Assembly (NCBI GenBank): GCA_008682415.1
Contig: VANK01000001.1
Span: 496,001-560,000, forward strand
DNA from: Acidobacteria bacterium AB60
GTDB lineage: Bacteria > Acidobacteriota > Terriglobia > Terriglobales > Acidobacteriaceae
Length of the DNA stretch: 64,000 nt
Reading direction: 5' to 3'
In this document: piece by piece, positions 27,819 through 36,675 of the stretch
Position numbering within the stretch: position 1 is the stretch's first letter
Layout: each line of letters opens with the position of its first letter
The notes under the pieces: model-generated
The model's database searches: none
What the model was told of the DNA's origin: nothing
The model's input: the letters and a program-made list of their open reading frames with translations, nothing else
Program-made: the position numbers and the translations under genes

Positions 27819-28573
27819 CCGAACCTGCCCGTGATGTAGTCTTCCGTGCGCTTATCACTGGGATTGGTAAAGATCTTATGGGTCGAATCGAACTCCACCA
27901 GCCGTCCGTTCAAGAAAAATCCCGTCTTCTCCGCCACGCGCGCGGCCTGTTGCATATTATGCGTCACAATCACGATGGTGTACTGCGACTTTAGTTCGAA
28001 GATCAGGTCTTCTATTTTGGAAGTCGATACCGGGTCAAGAGCCGACGCCGGCTCATCCATCAACAGAACCTCGGGGTCCACGGCCAATGCCCGTGCGATG
28101 CACAAGCGCTGCTGCTGGCCGCCGGAGAGGCTGGCGCCCGACTTCTTCTTCAAATCGTTCTTGACCTCATCCCAGAGTGCCGCCTTCTTGAGGGAGCGCT
28201 CCACCGTCTCATCCAGAACGCGCCGGTTGGTATAGCCGTTGAGCTTCAATCCGGAGGCGACATTGTCGTAGATCGACATGGTGGGGAACGGATTGGGCCG
28301 CTGAAAGACCATGCCCACGCGGCGGCGGATCTGCACAGGCTTGGCGCCCGCGTAGATATCCATCTCGCCCATCTTTACCGATCCTGTAACGCGTGCAATG
28401 GGGTTGGTCTCGTGCATGCGATTCAGGCAACGGACAAAGGTGCTCTTCCCGCAGCCCGAGGGCCCGATTAGCGCGGTGGCATGGTTGGCAGGAATGTTGA
28501 GATTGATCTCCTGCAGCGTGTGATTGGTGCCGTACCACGCGTTCAGGTTTGTGACTTCAATGCCGACGCCCAC
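27815..28573 (-). CDS. pstB: Phosphate ABC transporter ATP-binding protein PstB
   Basis: A 252-residue ATPase that drives phosphate import. Walker A is [19 protein letters not shown], the signature is [16 protein letters not shown], Walker B is [13 protein letters not shown], and the switch His is in [11 protein letters not shown]. The sequence around [13 protein letters not shown] is typical of PstB. It lies 75 bases after pstA and overlaps phoU. Length is normal. Confidence 0.96.
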   Translation of the reverse strand: MGVGIEVTNLNAWYGTNHTLQEINLNIPANHATALIGPSGCGKSTFVRCLNRMHETNPIARVTGSVKMGEMDIYAGAKPVQIRRRVGMVFQRPNPFPTMSIYDNVASGLKLNGYTNRRVLDETVERSLKKAALWDEVKNDLKKKSGASLSGGQQQRLCIARALAVDPEVLLMDEPASALDPVSTSKIEDLIFELKSQYTIVIVTHNMQQAARVAEKTGFFLNGRLVEFDSTHKIFTNPSDKRTEDYITGRFG

Positions 28574-28648
28574 GTGGGTAAGTCTCCTTGTCGATGCAAC
28601 AAAAACGGTATGTCGAGTTCAGCCCGGGGCAGTTTCGCCGTTGAAGCG

Positions 28649-29539
28649 CTAGCTATTCCCCTTCAGAACGCCGCGGCTCGTGACAAAGCGAACCAGCGAG
28701 ACAGCAAAAACAATCAGCACGATCAGGACCAGCGAGCCGGCCCATGCCAGCCGATGCCACTCCTCGTAGGGACCGGTTGCGTACACCCAAATCTGAAGCG
28801 GGAGCGCCTCGATAGGCTCGTTGAGGTTCGTGCTCCAGAAGTTGTTTCCAAAAGCGGTAAAGATCAAAGGCGCCGTCTCTCCGGCCACGCGGGCGAAAGC
28901 CAGCATGCAGCCGGTGATGATTCCCGGCGATGCGGTGCGGACGGTGATCGACAAGACCGAGCGCCAGTTCGGGACACCGAGCCCCAGGGCTGCCTCGCGC
29001 ACGGCATTCGGCACCATCAGCAGCATCTCTTCCGTAGTGCGGGTGATGGTGGGAATCATCATGATACCCAGAGCGATGCCGCCGGCCATAGCCGAGAAGT
29101 GCCCCACAAAGGGCAGCCACTTGATGTGCGGACTGACCACCAGCGCATAGGTCGCCACGCCCATCACGATGGACGGCACCCCGTTCAGCACGTCCGCGGT
29201 AAATCGGACGGCATTGGCCAGTCGCGTGCCGCGTCCGAACTCGGCCAGGAAGATGCCGCTGCCAATTCCGATCGGCACGCCGATGACACTCGCTATGCCC
29301 AGCAGGATACCCGAGCCCAGGATCGCGTTCGCCATGCCCCCGCCGCTCTCGCCTGGAGGGAGCGGGATCTTCGTGAAGAAGTCCAGATTCAGCGAGGCCG
29401 CGCCTTTGAACAGCAGGTAGGCGAAGATCGCAAGCAGCGGAGCAATCACGATCACCGTAGCTGCAATGGCCAGGAACGTCACGGTCCGATCCGCCCAGTC
29501 GCGAACCCCGGTCCGAATTGTTTGTGCTCCCGTATTCAC
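28649..29539 (-). CDS. pstA: Phosphate ABC transporter permease PstA
   Basis: A 296-residue inner-membrane permease with six hydrophobic segments. The PstA loop that contacts PstB is seen in NAVREAALGLGVPNWRSVLSI, and the motif GIGSGIFLAEFGRGTRLANAVRF is characteristic. It forms the phosphate channel with PstC. It is 25 bases downstream of pstC. Confidence 0.95.
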   Translation of the reverse strand: MNTGAQTIRTGVRDWADRTVTFLAIAATVIVIAPLLAIFAYLLFKGAASLNLDFFTKIPLPPGESGGGMANAILGSGILLGIASVIGVPIGIGSGIFLAEFGRGTRLANAVRFTADVLNGVPSIVMGVATYALVVSPHIKWLPFVGHFSAMAGGIALGIMMIPTITRTTEEMLLMVPNAVREAALGLGVPNWRSVLSITVRTASPGIITGCMLAFARVAGETAPLIFTAFGNNFWSTNLNEPIEALPLQIWVYATGPYEEWHRLAWAGSLVLIVLIVFAVSLVRFVTSRGVLKGNS

Positions 29540-29564
29540 GCAATTCCCTTCTTGCCGATGTCGT

Positions 29565-30680
29565 CTAAGCCAGGCGAGCTGGCGTTCCGCGGGTAACCGC
29601 CCAAACCAGCACGCGCGCCAGGGCGTTCACAATAATGGTGACAACAAACAGCGCCAGGCCGATTTCCGTGAGCGCACTGCGGTGCAGGTCCGATACCGCC
29701 TCCGCGTATTCGCTGGCGATGACAGCGGCCATCGACGTGCCGTTTGCGAGCAGCGAGCGGTGGATCTCCGGGGTGTTCCCGATCACCATTTCGACGGCCA
29801 TGGTCTCGCCCAGTGCGCGACCCAACCCCAGGATGATGGCGCCTACTATGCCGATGCGCGCGTTCCGCAGCACGCCCATGCGGATCATCTCCCAGCGGGT
29901 GGCGCCCAGAGCCAGAACCGCCTCGCGCTGCGAGTGCGGCACAGCCACCATTACTTCGCGCGTCAACGACGAGATAATGGGCAAAATCATGATCGCCAGA
30001 ATGATGGCAGCGCTCGTGAACCCCAGCCCGGTGGGATTGTCATCGGCGAAGAATCCCGACCAGCCCAGGTACTTCACCAGCAAGGGGTTCACATATTCCC
30101 GCATCAACGGCGTCAACACCGCCAGGGCCCAGAACCCGTAAATAATGCTGGGAATTGCCGCCAGCAGTTCGGTGAGAAACGCAAGGATGCCGCGCAGGGC
30201 CCGCGGGCACATCTCCGTCAGAAAGATGGCCACTCCGACGGCCAGAGGCACCGCTAGCAGCAGAGCCAGGAACGACGAGACGAGGGTGCCGTAGACAAAC
30301 GGCAGCGCGCTGAAATGGCCGTTGACCGGATCCCAGTACAGCGGAAGATGCGTGTAGGAATCCGTTTCGGCGTTGAAAAAGAAGTGTATTCCGAAGGCCT
30401 TCCAGGCCAGGTCCGACCGCAGCACCAGCTCGCTCGCGATCAGCACGACGATTCCGAAGATGCTCAGGGCGCAGAGCAGCATCAGCACCTGGAAGCCTCT
30501 GTCGGCAACCGCCGAACTCCCCCGCGACAGGAGGAACTTGCGAATGTCAGAATCCGGAGCAGGAGGAGCGGGAGACAGCGGCGCAGACTCCCCCGGCGGC
30601 GCGGTTGCCGGTCGAGAAGCCACAGACTGATGCGGAAGATTGACCTTCGGAACGCGGGTCTCAGGCACTTGTTCGATCAC
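29565..30680 (-). CDS. pstC: Phosphate ABC transporter permease PstC
   Basis: A 371-residue permease, longer than E. coli PstC because of an N-terminal extension rich in Pro, Ala and Ser (about residues 1-50) before the first helix (FQVLMLLCALSIFGIVVLIASELVL). The conserved cytoplasmic loop SQREAVLALGATRWEMIRMGVLRNARIG contacts PstB. It is the first gene of pstC-pstA-pstB-phoU. No periplasmic phosphate-binding protein gene (pstS) lies upstream; the next gene is a divergent LacI regulator. Confidence 0.94.
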   Translation of the reverse strand: MIEQVPETRVPKVNLPHQSVASRPATAPPGESAPLSPAPPAPDSDIRKFLLSRGSSAVADRGFQVLMLLCALSIFGIVVLIASELVLRSDLAWKAFGIHFFFNAETDSYTHLPLYWDPVNGHFSALPFVYGTLVSSFLALLLAVPLAVGVAIFLTEMCPRALRGILAFLTELLAAIPSIIYGFWALAVLTPLMREYVNPLLVKYLGWSGFFADDNPTGLGFTSAAIILAIMILPIISSLTREVMVAVPHSQREAVLALGATRWEMIRMGVLRNARIGIVGAIILGLGRALGETMAVEMVIGNTPEIHRSLLANGTSMAAVIASEYAEAVSDLHRSALTEIGLALFVVTIIVNALARVLVWAVTRGTPARLA

Positions 30681-30698
30681 CTACGTCAGGCTACCGGC

Positions 30699-30722
30699 GT
30701 TGTGTGAACGGAAGGTTACAAC
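30699..30722 (-). promoter_or_regulatory. Possible Pho box upstream of pstC
   Basis: On the minus strand the bases read TTGTAAC...CGTTCAC with an 11-base period, a weak match to PhoB/PhoP direct repeats. The same segment also forms GTTGT/ACAAC arms. It ends about 20 bases before the pstC start, which is close for an activator site. Motif evidence only. Confidence 0.3.
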
Positions 30723-30904
30723 CTCGCAAAATCAAACGCATACGCCCATCCGCGATCGGCTTCCAGTAACTCTCGCCGGGCCTTCCGGTAACCTCAAGGT
30801 GATCCAACTCACTCGAGCTGCTCTTTCCGCCAGAAATGCAGCGGATTTGAGAACCAATCGGATGCGCCCGCGCGAATCCAGCCCTCCGAGGGGTTTCAGA
30901 TGGC

Positions 30905-30918
30905 AGTAAACCGTGTTA
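30905..30918. promoter_or_regulatory. Possible LacI-type operator
   Basis: GTAAACCGTGTTAC has matching outer arms GTAA/TTAC around a central CG, loosely like LacI/GalR operators. It lies 11 bases before the LacI gene start, where autoregulation would be expected. The inner positions do not pair. Confidence 0.3.
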
Positions 30919-30928
30919 CAACTCCAAC

Positions 30929-31999
30929 ATGTCAAAGGTCAAGAGCCCGCCGGCCCCGGGCCACGTGAATCTGCGGATGCTGGCCGAGCATCTGGAGCTC
31001 TCCCAGACCACCGTCTCGCTGGTTCTGAACAACTCCCCCTCCGCCAAGTCCATTCCGCAGGAGACCCGGCAGCGCGTACTCGACGCGGCCGAGCGGCTCA
31101 ATTACCGGCCTAACTACTTCGCCCGCTCCCTCCGACAGAGCCGCTCGATGAGCGTTGGGGTGCTGGCTCCCGACCTGAGCGAGGGCTACTTCACCCGCGT
31201 CATGAGCGGCGTGGTGGAGCAGCTGACGGCCGCTCACTACTTCTATTTCACGGCCTGCCACGACTGGAAGAAGGAGCTGATCGAGCAGTATCCGCGCATG
31301 CTGGTCGAGCGCGCCGTCGACGGCTTCCTTTTGCTGAATACCCCGGCCGAGACGTTGCAGGTGCCTGTACCGGTGGTCGCGATCTCCGCCCACAGCCCCG
31401 CCGAGAACGTCACCAACATCGTCCTCGATCACCACGCCGCGGTGGAGCGGGCCCTGAAGCACCTCTACGGACTGGGCCATCGCAAGATCGCGTTCATGCG
31501 CGGCCCCCGCGCCATTCCCGACTCCGAGTACCGCTGGGAAAGCATCCAGATGATCGCCCGGGACATGGATCTGAAGATCGATCCCGAGCACGTCATCCGC
31601 ATCGACACCGCGGGCTGGTCCATGAAGGCGGGAATCCACCCCATGGCCCCGGAGATCGGCCACAAACCCATGAAGGCTCTGCTGGAGAAGACGCGCGACT
31701 TTACCGCGGTCTTTTGTTTCAATGACATCGCCGCCATTGGCGCCTTGCGCGCGCTCACCGACGCCGGCCTCTCCGTTCCCGGAGACGTCTCGGTTGTCGG
31801 GTTCGATGACATCCAGTCCGCGGCCTACTCGACGCCCTCTCTCACCACCGTCCGTCAGCCCCTGATGGAGATGGGGCGGCGCGGCGCCGAGGTCCTGCTC
31901 GACCGGATCGCGAACCGGGAAAAGGAGTACCCGGCGGAGATCGTCATGGCTCCCGAGCTGATCGTGCGCGAGTCTACCGGCCCTGCCAGGGCCCGGTAG
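30929..31999 (+). CDS. LacI family transcriptional regulator
   Basis: A 356-residue repressor. The N-terminal helix-turn-helix (NLRMLAEHLELSQTTVSLVLN) is followed by the hinge (RVLDAAERLNYRPNYFARSLRQ) and a periplasmic-binding-like sensor domain (VGVLAPDLSEGYF, VVGFDDIQSAAYSTPSLTTVRQP, GRRGAEVLLDRI). The effector is probably a sugar; the GH13 and transport genes in the region are possible targets but no link is shown. No strong ribosome site precedes the ATG, so the message may be near-leaderless. Confidence 0.93.
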   Translation: MSKVKSPPAPGHVNLRMLAEHLELSQTTVSLVLNNSPSAKSIPQETRQRVLDAAERLNYRPNYFARSLRQSRSMSVGVLAPDLSEGYFTRVMSGVVEQLTAAHYFYFTACHDWKKELIEQYPRMLVERAVDGFLLLNTPAETLQVPVPVVAISAHSPAENVTNIVLDHHAAVERALKHLYGLGHRKIAFMRGPRAIPDSEYRWESIQMIARDMDLKIDPEHVIRIDTAGWSMKAGIHPMAPEIGHKPMKALLEKTRDFTAVFCFNDIAAIGALRALTDAGLSVPGDVSVVGFDDIQSAAYSTPSLTTVRQPLMEMGRRGAEVLLDRIANREKEYPAEIVMAPELIVRESTGPARAR

Positions 32000-32000
32000 A
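31973..32000 (+). repeat. Inverted repeat spanning the lacI stop codon
   Basis: TCTACCGG-CCC (from 31973) pairs with GGG-C-CCGGTAGA (to 32000) with a small loop and one bulged C. The stem includes the TAG stop. No T-run follows, so a terminator role is uncertain. Confidence 0.4.
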
Positions 32001-32074
32001 GATCGTCCGAGAGGCTCCACCGCGGCGGGGTTTTGGGGAACGCTGGTGCGTGCCTTGCCAGCTTTTCCTGAAGA

Positions 32075-32281
32075 TCACCCGCAAAACGTCTGAAACCACC
32101 GGCTGATGTACACCTGGGCGTGGGACTCGCCACAATAGTGCCGTGCTCCCGGCGCGTCAGCGGCCTCCTTCGACCACCGGATGATCTTCAGCTGGGAATC
32201 CCCGCAGTTGATCACAAACCAGCGAATCGGATGCTGGGTCTCTTCTCCACAGATTTCACATCGATACATTGCCTCAATCAC
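32075..32281 (-). CDS. Small Cys-containing protein, possible zinc ribbon
   Basis: A 68-residue protein of unknown function. The start is a GTG five bases behind GGAGG; an internal ATG at 32269 is the alternative. It opens with YRCEICGEE, a CxxC knuckle, and has a second potential metal site in HYCGESHAQVYISRW near the C-terminus. The middle, WFVINCGDSQLKIIRW, looks like a beta-hairpin. The ribosome site, Cys pairs and lack of overlap favour a real gene. It is downstream of hom on the same strand. Confidence 0.6.
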   Translation of the reverse strand: MIEAMYRCEICGEETQHPIRWFVINCGDSQLKIIRWSKEAADAPGARHYCGESHAQVYISRWFQTFCG

Positions 32282-32335
32282 ATCTGCCTCCGGCTGGTCA
32301 TTTATCCCTGACCATCTCCACTGTTTTAATGTTCG

Positions 32336-32363
32336 TTCCCTGTTCCCTATTCCCTGTTCCCTG
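32336..32363. repeat. Four-copy 7-bp tandem repeat (TTCCCTG)
   Basis: Units TTCCCTG, TTCCCTA, TTCCCTG, TTCCCTG run without gaps and end three bases before the hom stop codon. This is a simple-sequence repeat of the kind seen between genes in Acidobacteria. It has no coding role. Confidence 0.8.
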
Positions 32364-32365
32364 CC

Positions 32366-33658
32366 CTATTCAAGCATCTGGAGATCCAGCGGGGGCTCCA
32401 GCAGGCAGTCCATCGAGCGCATGCTTTCCAGCGCCCGCTGCAGGGCCGACGACTTGCACGGCTCCACGGTGACCACAAACGGCAATGCGTGCTGGGGGTA
32501 CCCCGCCTTCTGCATGATGGCCCGTATGTTGATCCGCTCCCGGGCCAGGGCTCCCGTAATCTCCGCAACGATACCCGGCCGGTCGTCCACCAGGAAGCGG
32601 ATGTAGTGCGGCACTTCAAACTCCACGGCCACCTTGGCCCTGGCCGCGGGCAATTCGACCCGCCGCGAGCCGTGCGCGAGGGCCAGCAGGTCGCTGACGA
32701 CCGCCACCGCGGTGGGATGCCCTCCCGCTCCGTGGCCGGAAAACACCACATCTCCCCCGTAGTGGCCGCTGAGAATCACCATGTTCTCCGTGCCACGTGA
32801 CCATGCCAGCGGCGAACGCAGGTCCACCAGCATCGGCCCCACCGTCGCCGCCACCTGGCCGTCGGTCTTCTGGGCACGCGCCACCTGCCGGATGGTGCAC
32901 CCCAGGTCTTTGGCGTAGCTGAAGTCGATGGCCGCCACGTCGCCGATGGCCCGGGGGATAATCTCCTCCGGATTTACCTCCACTCGCAGCGCCAGACGCA
33001 TGAGTATCGCCAGCTTGGCGCGGGCGTCGAAGCCGCCCACGTCCTCGGTGGGATCAGCCTCGGCATAGCCTTTAGCCTGAGCCTGCGAAAGTACCATTCC
33101 ATAATCCGCGCCCGCCTCCATCTGGCTGAGGATGAAGTTGCAAGTCCCGTTGAGGATCCCCTCCATGCGCTCGATGCGGTCGCCGGCAAGGCCCTGTTCG
33201 ATTCCCGGAATCACAGGAATACCGCCCGCGACAGCAGCGCCGTACTTCAAGTGTCCGCCCCGGATCGCGGCCAGGCGCTCCAGTTCCACTCCGTGGAAGG
33301 CAATCAGTTTCTTATTCGCCGTAACCACGCTCTTGCCCGATTCGAGCGCTCGCCGAACCCACGACCCAGCCGGGTCAAGGCCGCCTGCAAGCTCAACAAT
33401 CACATCCACTTCAGGCGAGGCGAGCACCGCGTCGGCGTCCTCGGTCCAGGTCACGCCTGCCGCCCAGTCGACGCGCTTCCGGGAGACACCACGGTTGTAG
33501 ACATGGGTCAGTTGCAGGCCTTCCGGCTTCGACTCCGCGAGAATGCGGGCCACCGAGCTTCCAACCGTCCCGAACCCGAAGATGGCGATGCGCAACGGCC
33601 GCAGATTGCGCGGTTCCTGCACGGAGATAGACCCAACCGACGCATTTGGTTCAGGCAC
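32366..33658 (-). CDS. hom: Homoserine dehydrogenase
   Basis: A 430-residue enzyme that reduces aspartate semialdehyde to homoserine, a branch step to threonine and methionine. The N-terminal Rossmann motif IAIFGFGTVGSSVARIL binds NAD(P). VTANKKLIAFHG and GGIPVIPGIEQGLAGDRI are in the middle, and KGYAEADPTEDVGGFDARAKLAIL is the substrate-binding signature. The last 75 residues (PHYIRFLVDDRPGIVAEITGALARERINI) form an ACT domain, which often gives threonine feedback control. Monofunctional length; no aspartokinase is attached. Confidence 0.95.
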   Translation of the reverse strand: MPEPNASVGSISVQEPRNLRPLRIAIFGFGTVGSSVARILAESKPEGLQLTHVYNRGVSRKRVDWAAGVTWTEDADAVLASPEVDVIVELAGGLDPAGSWVRRALESGKSVVTANKKLIAFHGVELERLAAIRGGHLKYGAAVAGGIPVIPGIEQGLAGDRIERMEGILNGTCNFILSQMEAGADYGMVLSQAQAKGYAEADPTEDVGGFDARAKLAILMRLALRVEVNPEEIIPRAIGDVAAIDFSYAKDLGCTIRQVARAQKTDGQVAATVGPMLVDLRSPLAWSRGTENMVILSGHYGGDVVFSGHGAGGHPTAVAVVSDLLALAHGSRRVELPAARAKVAVEFEVPHYIRFLVDDRPGIVAEITGALARERINIRAIMQKAGYPQHALPFVVTVEPCKSSALQRALESMRSMDCLLEPPLDLQMLE

Positions 33659-33812
33659 AGGCGATACCCCTGGGAATAAAAGCTGCGATGCCCCGATTCT
33701 ACCTGAGAGCCGAAGACTTTCTGGACGGTCGGCCTTGTTCGCTCAGGAGATATGGTCTCTTTGATTCCCGGCAACCAGCCGCATCAGACCTGGTGTAGCA
33801 TGCATTCTTAGG

Positions 33813-34172
33813 ATGAGGCGCGGCTTCTCCATCTCGCTGGTTCTTCTCTTCCTGCTGGCGCCGCTGATGACCTGGCTGCCGGGTGTGGATGAATCGAGCC
33901 TTCCCGCATGCTGCCGGCGCCACGGCAGCCACCATTGCGCGGCCTCCTCAGATCTTCCGGAAGGCGCTGGGGGAGCTACCCACTTCACGGCTCCCTCCAG
34001 GTGTCCCCGCTTCAACCCTTCAGGACCTGCGACCCTCGCCGCCTTTCTTCTCCCCGCGGGCCCTCCCGTGATGACGCCTCTGCGGCAGCCCGCACCCGCT
34101 GCTCCCGATTCGCAGGCACGGCGTGCTCAGCTCCGCACCGCCTCCGATCGCGGCCCACCTGCAGCCTGCTGA
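33813..34172 (+). CDS. Cys/His-rich exported protein beside TonB receptor
   Basis: A 119-residue protein with an N-terminal signal or anchor (RRGFSISLVLLFLLAPLMTWL). It is followed at once by ESSLPACCRRHGSHHCA, a compact Cys-Cys-x4-His-His-Cys cluster that could hold a metal ion. The rest is Pro/Ala/Arg-rich and of low complexity, and could be partly disordered. I recall similar short proteins with a CCRR-G-HHC core in Acidobacteriota, but cannot name the family. It is 98 bases upstream of the TonB receptor start, same strand, suggesting a shared role in metal or metal-complex uptake. Confidence 0.6.
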   Translation: MRRGFSISLVLLFLLAPLMTWLPGVDESSLPACCRRHGSHHCAASSDLPEGAGGATHFTAPSRCPRFNPSGPATLAAFLLPAGPPVMTPLRQPAPAAPDSQARRAQLRTASDRGPPAAC

Positions 34173-34270
34173 CCAACGCACTCGTTGAAATTCCCTGCAT
34201 CTGAATTTCTTTCCCGCCTGGCTTCCCTTTGCCGCGGCGGGACGCGAACGCCTTAGCCAGTGAGGTCGCA

Positions 34271-36574
34271 ATGTTCCGCCGCTTTCTTGCCTTGCTCCTG
34301 TTCTTGCCCTTGCTCCATCCCTTGCCTGCCCGGGCGACTGTCTTTGCCACGGTGCGGGGGGTGGTCCACGATCCCCAACACCGCCCGGTCGCAGGCGCTC
34401 ATGTCCTGCTCAAGGCAGCCAACTCGCAGTTCTCCCTGCACACGGAGACCCATCAGGACGGAGAGTTTGCCCTGCCTGAGGCCCCGCTGGGCTTGTATGA
34501 CCTGACCGTGGACGCAGACGGCTTCGCGCAGTTCGCCGAGCCTGTGGCGCTGGCTTCCGGAACCAACCCTGTGCTTCACATCGCGCTGACCGTCGGGCCG
34601 GCAACCGTTTCGGTCCAGGTCCACGGACTGGATACCACCATCGCCACGGACTCCGTCACGCCCACCACGCTCGTGACCCGCGCCGATATCGACGAAACTC
34701 CAGGCGCAAGCCGCACGCTGGGCATGCAGATGATCACCGACTACGTTCCGGGCGCGTACATGACGCACGACATGCTGCACATGGACGGCGGCCACCAGAC
34801 AAGCTGGTTGCTGGATGGCATCGCCATTCCGAATACCAAAATTGGCGCCAATGTCGGTCCGCAGATCGATCCCAAAGACATTGATTCCCTCGAAGTGCAG
34901 CGCGGCAGTTACTCGTCCGACGTGGGCGATCGCACCTATGGCGCCTTCAACGTGCTGCCGCGGAACGGATTCGAGCGCAACCGGGAGGGCGAACTGCGCG
35001 TGAGTGGCGGCAATCTGTACACCGGGGAAGCGGAACTGTCTTTCGGCGACCACTCCGCTGCCACCGCCTGGTATGCAAGCGCGACCGGATCGCGATCGAA
35101 CTTTGGCCTGGCGACACCGGTACCGGGAATCTATCACGATGCCACGAATTCGGGGAGCGGTTTTGTGTCGCTGATTCGCAACCAGACGGCCAATGATCAA
35201 CTGCGCGTAACGGCCCAGTACCGGCAGGACTTCTTCCAGATTCCCTACGATCCCAACCCTAACGACTGGCAGCAGGCCAGCCAATACTACGAGTCGTTTG
35301 GCCTGCGTGATGGGCAGAGGGAACGCGATGCCTTCCTGATCACGAACTGGGTGCACACCTTCTCCCCCAAAGCGATCCTGACAGTCGCGCCCTTCTACCA
35401 CTTCAACCAGGCAAACTACGACGCGCCGGCCAACGATCAGCCCGTAGCGACGACATGGCACCAGACCTCAAACTACGCCGGCGGGCAGAGCGACTTCCGT
35501 TCGGAATTGAAAGGCAACAGCTTTTCGGCGGGACTGTACTCGTTCTACCAGGATGAGAATGATCTCTTCGGAGCGAGAATCAATGATGGGTCGGCTCCCT
35601 CACAGCCGAACACCACCGCCGACGCGACGGGCGGATTGGTGGAGTTCTACCTCTCCGACCATCTGCATTTGGGCCGCTACGTGACGCTGCTCGGCGGGGA
35701 GCGCATCTCGATATTTCGTGCCGCGCTGAATGAGACCGCCGTCTATCCGCGCATCGGCGCGACCGTGGAGGTTCCGCGGCTGCACTGGGTGCTGCGCGGG
35801 TTTTACGGGCACTTCTTCCAGCCGGCGCCCATGCAGACCGTGTCCAGCTCGGTGCTGAATTACGCGTCAAACCTGCCAAGCGGCGAGAACGCCTTCACGC
35901 CGATCCCCTCGGAGCGCGATGAGGAGCACCAGTTCGGCATTCAGATTCCCTACAAGGGCTGGCTGCTCGATGTGGCGAACACCAAGAACCGGGTGAACAA
36001 CTTCCTCGATCATGCCAACCTCGGCGAGTCGAACATGTACTTCCCCATCGCAGTGGATGGAGCCCTGGTGCGCTCGTGGGAGCTGTCGCTGCGGTCGCCG
36101 CAGCTGGCGCACTTCGGCAACTTCCACCTGGCGTACTCCAACCAGATTGCGGAGCAGCGCGGCGCCATCACCGGCGGCTTCACGTGCAGCATCCCTGGAG
36201 ATGCGGCGTGCGATCCGGGTGACTTTGCCTATCAGCCTGTGGATCACGATCAGCGGCACACGCTGAATACCGGCTTCACAGCGAGCCTGCCCGCGCATAC
36301 ATGGTTTGCCACGAATGTGTACTACGGCTCAGGGTTCGTGAACGGTCTTGCGGGCTCAGGCGTGGGACCCTATCAGGGCAGCTACCTTCCCGCGCACACC
36401 ACGTTTGACGTGTCGGCGGGACACAGCCTGGGCGAGCGGTTGAAGGTATCGGCCAGCGTGGTGAACGTGACCAACCACCGCGTGCTGACGGATAACTCGG
36501 TGACCATCGGCGGCTTCCACTACAACGACCCGCGGCTGATATCAGCGGAGCTGCGGTACCGGTTTCATTTCTGA
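34271..36574 (+). CDS. TonB-dependent outer-membrane receptor with carboxypeptidase-like N-domain
   Basis: A 767-residue receptor. The signal peptide (FRRFLALLLFLPLLHPLPARA) is followed by a CarboxypepD-regulatory-like domain (ATVRGVVHDPQHRPVAGAHV to about 115). A plug follows (VTRADIDETPGA, LLDGIAIPN, DIDSLEVQRGSYSSDVG), then a large beta-barrel ending in LRYRFHF with a C-terminal Phe for outer-membrane insertion. The plug contains YMTHDMLHMDGGH, unusually rich in Met and His, which hints at a soft-metal ligand. ATG 34271 follows GTGAGG; the upstream in-frame ATG at 34229 gives a non-signal start. Substrate not known. Confidence 0.9.
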   Translation: MFRRFLALLLFLPLLHPLPARATVFATVRGVVHDPQHRPVAGAHVLLKAANSQFSLHTETHQDGEFALPEAPLGLYDLTVDADGFAQFAEPVALASGTNPVLHIALTVGPATVSVQVHGLDTTIATDSVTPTTLVTRADIDETPGASRTLGMQMITDYVPGAYMTHDMLHMDGGHQTSWLLDGIAIPNTKIGANVGPQIDPKDIDSLEVQRGSYSSDVGDRTYGAFNVLPRNGFERNREGELRVSGGNLYTGEAELSFGDHSAATAWYASATGSRSNFGLATPVPGIYHDATNSGSGFVSLIRNQTANDQLRVTAQYRQDFFQIPYDPNPNDWQQASQYYESFGLRDGQRERDAFLITNWVHTFSPKAILTVAPFYHFNQANYDAPANDQPVATTWHQTSNYAGGQSDFRSELKGNSFSAGLYSFYQDENDLFGARINDGSAPSQPNTTADATGGLVEFYLSDHLHLGRYVTLLGGERISIFRAALNETAVYPRIGATVEVPRLHWVLRGFYGHFFQPAPMQTVSSSVLNYASNLPSGENAFTPIPSERDEEHQFGIQIPYKGWLLDVANTKNRVNNFLDHANLGESNMYFPIAVDGALVRSWELSLRSPQLAHFGNFHLAYSNQIAEQRGAITGGFTCSIPGDAACDPGDFAYQPVDHDQRHTLNTGFTASLPAHTWFATNVYYGSGFVNGLAGSGVGPYQGSYLPAHTTFDVSAGHSLGERLKVSASVVNVTNHRVLTDNSVTIGGFHYNDPRLISAELRYRFHF

Positions 36575-36598
36575 TGGCGCGATCCGCGTAGAAGCATA

Positions 36599-36627
36599 GG
36601 GAGCGCGCCGATTACTTGCGCGCTCCC
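36599..36627. terminator. Stem-loop between convergent genes
   Basis: Arms GGGAGCGCG (36599-36607) and CGCGCTCCC (36619-36627) pair perfectly over an 11-base loop. It sits 25 bases after the receptor stop and 49 bases past the GH13 stop, where a bidirectional terminator would be expected. There is no clear T-run on either side. Confidence 0.55.
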
Positions 36628-36675
36628 ATTCTCCGTGCTTCCCGGATGCCACTCCAAGCCCACACGGCCGCAGCG

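Noticed and set aside
32336..32363. Tandem repeat as a CRISPR or attachment site
   Set aside because: Seven-base units without spacers; a simple repeat.
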